This document shows, piece after piece, positions 31,946-45,008 of a stretch of DNA of 64,000 bases. How positions within the stretch are numbered: position 1 is the stretch's first letter; each line of letters opens with the position of its first letter. The position numbers and the translations under genes were made by a program. This DNA is from Parelaphostrongylus tenuis (taxonomy: Eukaryota; Nematoda; Chromadorea; Rhabditida; Metastrongylidae). The DNA lies in the NCBI GenBank assembly GCA_019055375.1, contig JAHQIW010001340.1, forward strand, positions 1 to 64,000, given 5' to 3'. The notes beneath the pieces were generated by a model. That model saw nothing but the letters and a program-made list of their open reading frames with translations. It searched no databases and was not told where the DNA came from.

Positions 31946-32689
31946 TTTGTTGTCGTTCAAGACGAATCTGAGGAAGACTAAAAGCATTGAAATGTGACGT
32001 TGGCTGAGTAAATCTATGCTTCACAAATTCGTGCTACAAGCTTAGTCAACAAAGATTATATGCTTCTTGGTAACAATCTTTGGTGTAGCATAAAACTGGT
32101 GACAATCTTCGAGAACTTTGACGCAGGCAAAGAAGGCTAAGTCCCTGCACAAATCGAGACAGGTAGGCACAATTCATTGAAATGCTGTTTGTAGTAGCAG
32201 ACAAAAACTGCTCTCAGAATTTCGGACAACAGAGGGTGAGTAGTGTTGGTATCCTTATAAGAGCGATCTTCGCCGTGAATCTCTTTTCCTTTAGAAATTT
32301 TGAGAATCGAACTTTCTTTAATAAAAAAATATGGACCACTTATGGGTTCAAAAACCTTCGTCATTCACCTCAACATCAAGATTTAATCTGAGAGAGCTTG
32401 TGCAACACAAATCTATCTTCATCAATGGAATGATCAGAGCTAGAGGCTGCTCAAGTTTACAAAAATGTCCCGGAGAGCTCAAGAAAATCACAATTTCAGA
32501 ACCTTAATCTTAAAGATGGGCATGGGAGGCTCCATTAGGTAAAATAACATTGATAAAATGGCTCATATTGTGGTCTCAGATGTCTCCTTGGACCGATGCT
32601 AATGTTGTCTCAGAATTTCACAACAGATCTGTAAATCTTCCTTTATCAGAATTTTTGCCTTTGAAAATTAGAGAATGAAGCCTTAAAAT

Positions 32690-32795
32690 TCATGGAGCCA
32701 ATTATACAAGTTAATCCATTATATTAATATCAATAATATAAACATATAAATAAATATATAAAAAATGTATATAAATAAATTATATTGATATTAAT
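32690..32795. repeat. AT-rich palindromic tract
   Basis: TTATATTAATATCAATA and TTATATTGATATTAA face each other across an A/T-only spacer. It can form a hairpin. No coding content. Confidence 0.5.
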
Positions 32796-32799
32796 TTGA

Positions 32800-34420
32800 G
32801 ATTATTTTACATTTTCACCGGACTTTCGGCAAATTGTATTCGTCGACAGTGTCGAGCCGGAAACTGACCAATCCAAAACATAAAATAAGGTGGAAAAACG
32901 GAGAAATTCGAAGCCGCCGAGGATAGAGCACCTGTTTCTCCAAATTTCTCACACTAATACCTTCGTCTTAGCAAATTCCCACGAGCCTTAAGCAATCATC
33001 ACTCATATTCGATCTCGTAGCTTTCTGCAAAATGGTCTAAGAAAGGATGGAACTGTAAAGTGAGGGAATCATCCGAACTTCCGACGATACCATTAATTAC
33101 ACCAACAATTTGAATGCCTTCCTGAGCGGAAATAGAATTTCAGATGCTTTCACTAGAGCGATGGAGGAGGTAATTCGCGACTTCTGCTCCGATGTCTTCA
33201 AAATCTACGTCTTCCTGACTCATTACTCAATTTGGTAAGGTGGACACGAGGTTTGGTGCTCTCATCAAGTCCGCCATGATATTTTGGTGACGAAGAGCTA
33301 TAAAGCAACTGACTAAAGTAAGCCCACATCTGAACAACTTTCCACTAATCATTTCCAACACTCTCGGTCCTTAATAATTTTCCTGTCAAACTGCAAACAT
33401 CCTGGGTTCTGGATGACGAGCAGGATCGCGAATGTCCTCTGAAATCCAAAAGGGGGGATCGTGAGAATAAAAATGAGTGTTCGGTAGTTAGACCACACGT
33501 CTTGACTCTTATTGTTTCTATAACAACAAGCATTATCCACGTAGCTCGATTATTGACAAATTTCTACAACTTCTATGGAATAGATGGTTTTTCGTTAAAC
33601 CCTCAGGATGACGGTGTGCATGAGAAACGGAGTGAATGTGGTTTCTATTTTACTCAGCTGCTTGAAGTCTGCGAATGTTTCAGTCATGAATAAGTGAGCT
33701 GAGAATTTGACAAGTACATAGCCATGAGGTGAACAGCATTAAACGCTTAGAATGGGGTGTTTATGAGAATATCGATGAGATGAGGAGGACAAAGAATAAC
33801 CATGTAAACTGGCTTTTAGACTTTACGATTCTTCCTGTATGAACGTAACAAAATCTAAGCACGACATAAGCAGGATGAATGATTGATATGATGGATGAAG
33901 CATAATCGAAAAGACAATGCTAGGAGTGTTCCACATCGTACGTAAGAGAGGCATAATCCGAAATTCCGATCTACTCCAGAAGAGCTGTCACACCCGAAAA
34001 AAGTGTACAACAAATAGGTCTGTTACGCTGTTGCATTTTGACAACAATACTAGAGAGGAAATATCAGTCAAATGAACCAGATAATATGCTACGTGTGCAA
34101 TAATAAGCCATGGTAATTTTGCTCAGGACAACAGTGAATAGAGTTATTAGTGGCTTGCACTTGAGTTACTCGACGATCAAGAAGAGGAAAGGTAATAGAG
34201 ATAGTAGACTTCAAACACTGCAACTCCTCTAAATGATAAGGTGTCAATCACTTCATAGAGCATAAAGTTGCGTTTCACAGTTTCATTGGAGCACACTGTC
34301 ATTGGATTCCAAATTTTCGCACCTTTGAATGCACTACCTAACTTTGGCAATTCTGAAATATTTTCAAGCTCTTGTAGAAAATTTTGTTTACCACTCACAG
34401 AGTGCTTGAGTGTTATTTCA
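32800..34420. other. Stretch without a supported gene
   Basis: Short frames around 33345-33693 on both strands overlap and have no splice support. No repeat family from this window is seen. Confidence 0.4.
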
Positions 34421-34421
34421 G

Positions 34422-34598
34422 TAATATAATTGACATGCACAAGATTATACCAGGCTGCTCGGTCGTATCATCAAAAGCTATCTCGCGAAATCAAGCAAAC
34501 AATATCGTCAAAATTCTTAGAGAATTGAGTGATGAGCAAAAAGATTTCAGATCTCAAATCCATGCCGGTATGAAACGCCGATTTGACTTCCACCTGAG
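34422..34598 (+). CDS. Candidate internal exon, unidentified
   Basis: An ATTTCAG acceptor and a GTTGTA donor bound a 177-bp open exon, phase 2 in and phase 2 out. It reads HKIIPGCSVVSSKAISRNQA and then ILRELSDEQKDFRSQIHAGM, a charged, probably helical stretch. Neighbouring exons were not found within a few kilobases, so it is an isolated candidate. Confidence 0.3.
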
Positions 34599-37500
34599 GT
34601 TGTATTTTTGCTCGCCACTCAATTCTCTATGGTATATATGAAGCATCATATAACTATGAAAAAGGCAATGAAACTACTATAAATTTTGAGTAAAATCTCT
34701 AATGATTATTTATTTGAAGGTCCAGAAGTCGAAAGTAACTTAGCTCTGTTTTGGCCTTTTGCCTTTGAGCAATCATTTCTTAGCACACAGTGAAAATTGG
34801 TGGTGAAGTGGTAGTACGTGAGTCCTCTATGAATGATAATTACGGGATCGAAGATCCCTGGAATCTCGCTCTCATTTGCGCATTCTGTAGTTGAATTCCA
34901 CATTGTAATGTACTGTGAAATGGATTAGGTAGTAAATGAGGGTCAGAACACATTGAGTTTTATCAATTTAGTCGATTTAGTCGAGTATAGATGATAGTCG
35001 CAACAATGTACAAGATTTTGCCGACAAAGTTTAAAGTTTTCGCACTACTACGATAAAATGTAGAATTTTCAGAGCCACTACTTGCTTCCATTACTTTCTT
35101 GTCTTACAAAAGGAATTCCGTTCAGCAAAATGAAGTGGTGAGTTTGAATGTGTCATTGGTGCTGGCAAAGGCGGCGTTAGCGTTAAAAATTCTATAATTT
35201 ACATTACATCAATACCTTCTAGTTTTCATTTTGAGAGTGAAATTAAGTAACTCTTTTGGAAGTGCTCTTAGAGCGAAAAGGCGAAATCTTTCCCATACGT
35301 ATCCGTATTTTTCGACAAATGTCGGAATCGTCTGTTATGCTGACTAGCAAAGAAGCAGCATCGATACGAATCTGTCGTCGCATTCGAGTCTGAGAGAGCT
35401 CACTACATCAAATATGTCGCTATATACTAACGACGTGCATTTTACACCCCCATGTTTGATCCCACCTTTCTAGAATTACTATAATTTGGGGATCGCTTTC
35501 AACTGCAATACGATGGGCTTAAAAAACGTTATTCATCACAGTAAGTGGTTATATACAGCTACTTTTGAAGTAGATTTTCTTCTAAGGTCATTATTTGGAT
35601 TTTGTTTTAGAACAAAAATTTGTTATGTCTTCATACGACTGCATACGCTACACGAACAAGAACTATACGAGGCACATAACGAAGGTCCACTGAAGGTCGG
35701 AGGATAATGAAAGATATACTGAAATTTGATATTGTGTAGTAAGCGACTACTTGGATTTCAAAAACACGTAAAATAATGACCTTTTGAAGTACTTTTTCCC
35801 TGCCTTCTCACACAAGCTTACAGCTGAACTGAGTTTTCATGCTCTCTTGAACCGTTTATTATGTTACAGTGCTATTAAGATTTGCCTTGCTACAGTATCG
35901 TCTAGCGGTGGTCCAACTCTTTAAAACTGTATTTTCGCTTTCAAACATAGCGTTGTTCCAAATAAGTTAGCCATTTGGCCATTTGCACGAATAGCTTCAA
36001 TAGACAGTCAGTGAAGGCTTGTAATGAAGATCTGGAAACGTTTTGACATTGTTACTTCGAGATCCCAAAGAATAGTGCTTTGCTAATTACCAATAATTCA
36101 GTTCCGATTCTCCCAAAATGAGGTAACCCCACGATTGGCGGTGACACAATCACGACACAATGAAAGCGATAAAATTGGGTGAAGGGACTCGATTGTTTGA
36201 ACCCTACGTTACCAGGATATACAAGCCATCTCAGAACGCTTGAGTGATGTCTTCTGAATTATAACTAGCATGTTCAATACCTAGTTCAAATTCGAAACTA
36301 AGCACTTCAAAGCTTGTCTCATCTTCGGGACCGTGAATCCTACAGAGACAGTGAAACTTAGATGAATTGATTTATCATGAGGAAGAACACAAGAGAGATG
36401 GATGACAAGAAATGTGTTGCACCATATGATGTTATAAGCGTTTCCTTGGACGACCCACCTACACTTTGGGCAGACGTGTTTGTGGGCAAAATCAATCAAC
36501 TTTACTAGCAGCAACCAATATTTTAGTGGCGGTACGTCACTTCTACACGTTACCATGCGCGAAGTAAACCACCACCTTTGACAACGATTGCGCGAAGGAA
36601 ACAAATGGAAAATGAGCTGGGGTCCGAATTACTCGTGATGACGGGTCGACCAAATAGCTACGAGGGTAAGTATGTTGCACAATAAATGCGAAATAAAAAT
36701 ATTAGAGGACTTGTCATTGTTCCAAGTGACAAACTGTGCTGAAACTCATTGGTGAATGCTTGCTGAGTGAATGATAATCCGCTCAAAAAAAATTGGGTTC
36801 ATGGATAGAATTTGTCACAGCAAATGGCTTTCCAGAATTGTTGAATTCAGCGAATCTTTACTGGTTATATTGTATATGATGTTAACTTTCTTCAACAATA
36901 TTAACCCTCATCGCAAAGTGATTTCGTTTGAAAGTTCATTTTTTGGTGAATTACTAAACGTTGTTAGAAACTTGCCGAGTCCCACTGCTATGATGAAAAA
37001 ATACGGTAGAGAAGTCCTGTAAACTACTTGACAGGTGTGTATTCAGTTCATGTCACGTAGCCATCAATGTATTAATCGAGCATTTTATGATTGGCGACTG
37101 CACTAAAATCAACGAACGATCTGTTGAAAGCATTAGAATGCCTTATTCGTCCAATTCGCTAATGTGCAATTCCAAAGCTCACAGTCTGATAGAAAAATCA
37201 TCTACTCTTTTGCAATACCGTACTATGTCCTGCTACGATGCTGATTTTTCTGGTGATTCACTTGATTCTTTGTCTCCTGCCTACATCTGCCAATTTACCG
37301 GTTACACACTATGTACTGCAGCTGGTCAGATTCCACATCCTCGGTGAAGTTTCCTGCCTTTAGAAATCTGCGATCGCTTCCTGATTACCACTTCGAATAT
37401 TGAATACTATCATTTTACTAGCTGTTTCTCTTGGGTTACAAATGCCCTAATTTTTCCCGAAGCTCTGCTTTCACTTGCATTTCAATTCACATGATAACCT

Positions 37501-39475
37501 ACACCAAGTTCTGCGATAGCGCCCGCAGTCATTGTAAATAAAATAGGCAATTAAACAACAGTTTCAGCATGGATAACAAAGTAGAAACTTTGTGTGAGAA
37601 ATGAAATAGTATTTGAAGTGGTGGAATGTTCGGAGAACGCAATGTTTTAAGTGGGAAAAATTTATGTAAGAAGACATTCCCAAAAGACAGGAGTCGATCA
37701 ATCAATTCTCTTTGAATGATTCATGACTGTGACGTATGTTGAGTTCACAAATTAACAGCAGATGTAATAGAGTGAGAATGGCTGGCCTCGTACGCCGTTA
37801 GCCAATACGACTATGCTATCTCGTAATTACACATGTACGGACACCTTCGAAGCCGCTCATCTCATAATCGCCCAGACCCTCTTTCCCTTGTCTGCACAAT
37901 CCCTGAAGGATCCGTTGAAGTCCACAGGAGCGGTTTCATTGATTGCGCCGTTATGTAAGGTCGACAAAGTGAAGTGGTGCCTTGTTGTTTACTTAAGTGA
38001 CATCTTAATCATGAATATAAGAGCAAGGATAGCTTACAGAAACTTATAAAAGCAAAACCACGGCATTTTTATCAACCACAACTGTTTATACCTATCAAAT
38101 AAATTACAAAATGCTTCAAATCTAACTCTCATATAACCTGCACGTAATTACACATGTACGGACACCGTCTACTTCAAGCCGCAGTCAACCCTTATATTAT
38201 CGCTGATGCTTCTTGGATGATGAACAGTGTTATGGTTTTTTAGAAGTATTACTTATATCATGTAATTTCGGTGATCATGGAGATTAATAGGTTCCGACTG
38301 CTCACGAAAACGTGCGAAACCTTTCATTCTACTTCTTTTGAGGAATGGTACTTATGGTTAGACTGCTGGATTACGTCAGATTGACTTCAGTAGTCACTGA
38401 TCGGAGACAAAGCCGAGTTGTAGGAGTCACTATGCAGTTGCCCTCTAGTGTAAGGACCATGTTCATAGAAAAGTGGGTGCAATGCGATCTAGATGGATTA
38501 TATTTTGAAATCACCCCTTGCATAGCAAATGAATACCTCCATGCTCCACAAGAGCCCGGCAACTAATGATCCCACTGAGTCACGTTCGTCATAAACACAG
38601 ACACTGACGTAAATGTGAGTATTTGAGAAGCCGACATCAATTCGTCATCCATAAAAACTATATGCTGTCATTTTCGTACAGCTTTGACTCAAGAAATTCT
38701 GCCGATGAAAGATTGCTGATGAGGCAAATACGAATTAAGCACTTATAATCATCAGGTAATAATGTCATGACCGAATTATGTCAAGCACGTCATTGAGTGC
38801 ACTGCTCGCTCCTTCAATTGATAGTAAGCCTTAGAAGAGTTACGTAGCACTTCGAACATTACAAGGTGACCGTAGATGTAATGTCGAGAATGTGGAAGAT
38901 GATCTGTGACATGAATGGATCGTACTGCCGTTAATGACTAATCTTATCACCTCAAACCTAATAAAGTAAGTGAAGAGCAGCAGTCTCATATGCAAATGTA
39001 TCTGAATAACTAGCGCTGATGCGAAACAGGATTTGAAGTATATTTCGAGTAAAGAACACAGAAGAAAGTAGAAGTAGAAAGGGACGCCATAGAGCAAAAA
39101 TATTCATTCCAACAATGCTTTACTCCACAATTTACTTCTTAATCCGATGATGAAGACTAGCATGGCAAGATCGAGCGACTGTGAACGATCGACTCGAAAC
39201 AATAAGGAGTTGAAGAAGGCGAACACGTGGAAAAATTCTGCTATAATTTCATGTTCCTAGGAAAATGTAAAACGGAATATGGTATAATATTCTATGCGTA
39301 GACAAGGGCATGCGAATAAAACCTTCTGTCATTATAACTCTAATCGCAGTATAACTCAGAATGTGATTGAAACCTCGTTTTGAAATTCTGCACTATACTG
39401 CGCAAGAGATTATCTGCACAACCTGACGTTTTTTTGATTTCCTCTCTTTTTCGCGCACCACGAGATTGATATGAG

Positions 39476-39640
39476 GAATTTTATCTGGTTGACGTTTCGA
39501 CGTCTTCATCATCTTCAGAGCCTCTCAAGCGGACTGCCCACAGTCATTCGCCTTCGTTGTTCGACTTCGGTGGAGCACTGCTCGAATGAAGAACCCCACA
39601 CAGCGATCCCTGTAGTATACACGGTGTCATCCGAAGACGA
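39476..39640 (-). repeat. GAAACGTT hairpin repeat
   Basis: On the minus strand it reads GGCTCTGAAGATGATGAAGA, CGTCGAAACGTCAACC and AGATAAAATTCC. The inner part (39520-39640) shares CCACAGTCATTCGCCTTCG with the copies at 53.7 and 61.3 kb. Confidence 0.55.
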
Positions 39641-41529
39641 AGACTTCGAAACTTGATTCAAGTTTTCGTACAAACCTTATGGTACTAGCTAAATCATAAA
39701 AGATGCTGTAATTGATTGGAGACTGTCAAGGTTAGAGAAAATTCTGATTTCAAAGTATTGTATAAGTCCATTCATGAATTTTCCGTCAAACAAGAAAAAT
39801 TGTGGGTTCGTATTAATTATAGAATCCATAATAATGCGGACTTGTCGGCGAAGCTGCGATAAAATATCTTTAAGCTTGCCTTGGATTTTCTGCGTCAGAA
39901 TCAAAATTTCATTAGGTTCAATATTACTAATTACTAGTGTCATTGTAACGAGTTATCGCGACACTAAAATGTGTAGATCCGCTTGAGAAGATCGTAGTCT
40001 AGGGAGTTTTATGTACTATTTCGAGATCACACAACACAACCGTTTCGTTTTGCATGATTTTGATGATGATGATGACTGCATGATTTTCAACATCATGAAG
40101 TAAACAACAAAAAATACACAGTAAAATCAATAGCAGTAGATCATTAGTGTAAGTCTTGTTTCTAAAATGTAATATTTATATATGATGGTTAAATTGCAAT
40201 GATTTCTATGCCTGTCTAGTGATTTTGTAATGATTTGAACTTTATAGGGCGAAAGTTACTGCAATCATACTTACTCAAACCTCGAGCATACGACCTCCTT
40301 TCTATGAGAGTTTTTTCGTACGAGGAAGGTGCACAGTTTCACAGCGGTCTCTCCTTATCTGCGGACAGTGATTCCCAGCGGCTTACTCATTTCGAAAGCC
40401 GCTAGCGATCTCCGTTTTTGCCTTTGTCTGGATCTACTGACCGACTAATCCGTTCCTAAAAGATCTTCCGACAGGTATCATCACTCACTGCTAATAACTA
40501 TTTGAGTCCCTCGTATCATACTGTGGTCACTACAATACTCACCTCTGATCCATTCAAAATTCGAATAAGTGTTTATTTCAATTTATTCAGTATGAAATCC
40601 CGTTGGTCTTACTCAGCTCTAAAGGCTTTACATGCATTTTCTCCTATTTGAAAAGCTTCCAAATGGGTACAATAAACGTTTGCCTAGAGAAGGTGAAGCG
40701 AAAAGTGGAGCAACGTTTTTCAGCGCGGAACTGACACATTATCTGTACAAATCGACAAATTTACATATTAGTTCAAACCACTTTGGACTCTGTGGACACA
40801 ATGACATCTGAATAAGATTTTATGAAGTTGAACTGAAAGTAGTCTGATTTCTATCTTAGAAAAAACCGACGTATTAGGAAAAAATAAAAAGAAGTGAAAT
40901 ATTCACATCTAAAAACTTGTCAGGACTTTAGTATTACGAAAGAAAACTACAAGATTGCCTCTTGATATGATAAGTTTTGACCAGTGCAGTATGAAGCAGC
41001 CAGTAGGATTTGTTGAAGTTCATAAAATCACCAAATTGCGTACTTATAGCAGTTTGAGGCTTTATTTGTTACGAGACATACTAATGGGAAGCAAACCGGG
41101 TCATCTAAATCTTTTGATAAAGTATATTGCTTTCGAGTTGTTTTGGATTGCAAGGAGATATCTGCTCTGTGATTTTACCTAAAGAATTATATAGAAGAGA
41201 TGATAAAAGGGAGCTCTGACCGGTGTCACGGAATCGCGAGAGAAAAGCTGTATCGTAAACAAAAATATCCTTGTTAATTTTTAAAGTTAGCAAAAATATT
41301 TAACAGTGGTACCGGACAGTTCACTTAATGCTTGGAATACATTTTTATCAACGCCAATGTTATTCTTTCGTCTTTTCGGCCCATTCCTCCCTTTCGATTA
41401 TTTCCTGAAGACATCTCACCACCGTCCTATAAATATCGAGCGCTTGATGGCGACGAGGATTGCCTAACAGTGGTGTTAATACCGTTAGCTACGTGAAATC
41501 CGATAGGTGCGGTCGGATCGACTTTGTAG

Positions 41530-41620
41530 CAGAGGTCAATCCTTAACCTCTCGTTTACAACCACGGAATGAAGTAGAGGTCAATCCTTAACATCTCGTTT
41601 ACAACCCTGGATTGAAACGA
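41530..41620. repeat. Short tandem duplication
   Basis: AGAGGTCAATCCTTAACCTC and TCGTTTACAACC repeat once with few changes, unit about 47 bp. Confidence 0.7.
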
Positions 41621-42576
41621 TCTGCGCAACAGAATGAACGCTCTCGACTAATAGCACTTGATGAAGCGCTGTTGGTGGTCGAGAGCAGGTAGTTGCCAGT
41701 GTCTGCACGGGTCAGATGGCCACTTCAGCGAACAGATTCCATGAGCCAGTGTCGCTATGTAACCCTATTGATGACTGCCTAGATAGTCCATGATTCAAAA
41801 TAGCCAAGTAGTGTATTATCCGTTGAAGAAGACAAATTTGTTGCTCGACCATGATGGAGATATTTACGTATATCAAGCATCAACACTGTGGCAGTGATTT
41901 TGACATTTGTATACAATGAATTTCATTTTGAAAGCAAATTTACCTAAATATTAATTAATGCTGAACTGAAAATAGCAGCTGTCATTGCAGTTCTCTTAGA
42001 AAAAAAAAGGAAAAATGTTCAATACTGGTAAGACAATGTACAGTGACTCATGGAGAAATCTCCACCGGATGATCGTTTTCTCATTTCAAGTTTTTATAAA
42101 ACCTCTCAGTACCTTTTGCAGGATAATTGCATGTCAAAATGCAGTCAGCTTACTTTACTACATTTCTTTATAACTAATTCGAAAAAAAGTTTTGTGGTTT
42201 TAATGTAATTTTCGATGGAGAAGGGAAATCTGCCGTTGTCCAGCGGAGGCTTCGCTTAAATCGACGTAATCACTGCCCACTAATTTACGATGTCAAGGCT
42301 TCGTTGCGACGAATGCAAATTAGTTGTTTATTAACATTTGTCCACGTTGACACCTTCGAAGAAACACTGGATACAATTAGCGGACCATCCAAGACAATAG
42401 TGACTGGTTCGTGAACAGCCTCCCAGAGCTTCTTCAGTTTTATATTATTAGCGTGAAGCAGAAATTCAGAAATATACCTACTGTTGGGATGATGAGACGT
42501 TTTTTGACATACTTCCATTTAAGATAAAAGTAAGAAAAATCCGAATTTTCTCGTTCACTGAGTTTCACTGTGATAT

Positions 42577-43000
42577 TAGGTTTCCAATTAAGTTCCCGAA
42601 CTTGATCCGAAAATTCACAAATTCATTTTCCCAGTAATCGAAAGTATCAAATAACATTAAATGAAGTATTCTCCGTCTGCCTGGATGCAATTCTGCCAAC
42701 GCTCCGACAACAAATCAATTCCGCGCTCATAAAACATTATCCTAGACGCAAACCAACCACTCAATTTTCGACGCAAATGATTGATGTCTCGACGAAGCTT
42801 CTTCTTGTCCAGTCAGTACTCCAATGATCTGAAGATATGGAAATCGGGCAGAGACAGGCTTCTGGCAAATACGGCGAATGATCCAAGTGCTCCCAGCCCA
42901 AATCGGTCAACTTCTTCCTTGTTTTCATGGTAGTGTGTGGATCTGCATTGCCTTGGGTCCACTTCGATCCCAAAAAATTATTAATATTGCTTTAGGCACA
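42577..43000 (-). pseudogene. mariner transposase remnant
   Basis: Minus-strand frames give GNADPHTTMKTRKKLTDLGW then EHLDHSPYLPEACL, the mariner HDNARPH...LGWE...HPPYSPDLAPSD region, with the catalytic context altered (GNADPH for HDNARPH). After a frame change follow WFASRIMFYERGIDLLSERW and DGEYFI with a stop, the family's C terminus. A TTAGGTTTCCAATTAAGTTC string near 42577 resembles a mariner inverted terminus. Frameshifts and the lack of the N-terminal DNA-binding half show it is dead. Confidence 0.75.
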
Positions 43001-45008
43001 AATCCAGACATTATTGAAGACCTAAGAGTATAAGGGCGACTTTGTTTAGTGGAAGTGTTGAACAGAATGAAAGCCATTATAGAAGCCTTATTTCACCAGC
43101 GTGCCATACCCATATGTTTGTTCTAAAGACGATTCCGTTTCCACTCATACCGACCTTTATCAATTGACATTATATCATCTGGTATCTGAGTAAACTTACT
43201 CCATATGTCGTCGACTCTGTGCATTCCCTGTGTACTCAGTCAAGATTGTGTCTTTGAAGGATGAAATTGCATCAACTGAGGCATTATTCTCTCATGGAAA
43301 ATAGAAACCTAACAAGTATGTGTGAAAGTGGCGGTTCCCACATTTCCATTGCTTTGTCATACGTGTGTCAGTTATAATTATAAGAGGAAATTGTTTCGTA
43401 GACCTCATATTTACTATCAGAGAGCGACCTCTCGAGTTTCAATATTCTAGGCCAAAACTGGACAGAAAGTCTGAAGAAATTCGTCTGCGAAACACAATAA
43501 AATAACCTCATACGTTTGTTATTGATTAACAGTGACTGTGATAATAATGATGATAATGATTAGATAAATGTAGCAGCAATAGTAATGAAATAACAATGAC
43601 TTAATAGATCGATTTAAGTACAAATGAGGGTGTACAGTTGTGGATCTATCCATGTCACCAAGAAAACAGGAGTGTCAAACGTTTGACAAAACCACAGCAT
43701 GGCTGCTTTTGTGAGAATATGTGAGAATATCGAAACTTCAGATCATTCAGAACAAATCTTGAATCGCTAAGAGAAACGCTCCATCTGTTCAGTGGTTATG
43801 GAAGACAAAACGTCATAAACACCTCTCTAATAAAAGCGTCCACGGGTGGCAGTGTTCCATTCCTTTCAGATTTCTCTCTCTGTTGACGTGTAGAAAAAGC
43901 ACGCAACAGTTTGGAGCGTAGACATCGTAGACGCCCCACTGAGAGATGTTGTGTTATCGTAATCTTCTAGAAAGGTGTCCTCACCGGTTACAGTACCCTT
44001 TCAAGGAGCCGCTTGTGCAAACAGGTGATGTAATGAGATTTTCACAAAGTGGAGTTGAATGAAACAACAAACGCTGGCCGTAATGAGGTTGTCTATTTGT
44101 ACAACGCTCATCTAGTCGTTTTCTTGACCGAAGATGGTTATCGCTCGCTTATGAAACGAAAATGCGTGCGATCACTTTAAATTTATCGGAGATGGGTAAA
44201 CAAGGTCAGCGGAGTTTCAAACCTCCAACTCAGATCAGAAATGACAGAAAACGCTACCAGTTCGCATTCCACCTCAAGCATCAGCCCATGAATTGAAATT
44301 ATGACACCTTTCCTTCCTTTGTTAGATTAGCATCCTCACAGTATAGCCACGATTTTTCTGCACACAAACGAACGGCTCGTGAAATAATAAAATCTTAATC
44401 AATTTTGTAACTGTTTATTATTTGACAAATAAAAGTACGCCAGTACTTGCAACAAATTTCACTGGTTTACAAATTTTTCTTCCATGAGATAGTTCCTCTC
44501 TGCGTAGTGTTTAACTATATTTACCCTCTTTTTAATTTTTTCCTTTATTTTGAAAGGCTGAAAATATCTAGAAGAAAAAGGCATAGAGGAGATATAATGT
44601 AAAAAGTACGGCTACTTAGCGCGTTTTCGAAAGAATTCGAAGTTCTGTTTTGCGGTCTGACCTGTTCAAATCAGTTGAAATTGGAGCAAATCACAAACTC
44701 CAAAGCACAGCATGAGGTAACCTGTGGAGAAAAACAAGGTAAAAAACTACCAGGAAATCTCGTTCTCTACGGCTTATCAATTGTAGTGTGCGTTAAAAAT
44801 TCGCTGAAAAAGTGGCAAAATGTAGAATGGTAGTTTGTATCCCAATAAATGGCAATCTCCGCTGTGATTTGTCTGACATCTTGTGCCGCTCTACATCCTT
44901 CCGATGCCGCTTCTGATACCGTGACCATAAGGGGCGTGGCAAACGGGGCGGGATATACCTGGCTGGCTCATCATCATTCAAACAGTGCAGGATTACTGCC
45001 AAGAAGTG
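43000..45008. other. Stretch without a supported gene; upstream of ham-1
   Basis: No supported exon. A GAT/AAT-rich microsatellite-like patch lies at 43535-43565. The 5' flank and any non-coding first exon of the ham-1 type gene should lie here. An in-frame stop near 44926 limits how far the coding exon extends upstream. Confidence 0.4.

Larger units (their letters stand above)
34600..42570. other. Long gene-poor stretch
   Basis: About 8 kb with no gene I can support. The more protein-like frames are 36774-37022 (ESSFFGELLNVVRNLPSPTA, ending at a stop) and 37087-37347 plus. Neither has a recognised family nor clean exon borders. A string of about 24 bp, CGTAATTACACATGTACGGA plus CACC, recurs at 37822 and 38142. 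A hairpin repeat lies at 39476-39640 and a tandem duplication at 41530-41620. Confidence 0.4.

Noticed and set aside
38714..38745. CTGATGAGGCAAATACGAATTAAG as a hammerhead
   Set aside because: It lacks GAAA and helix II, and the flanks do not pair.
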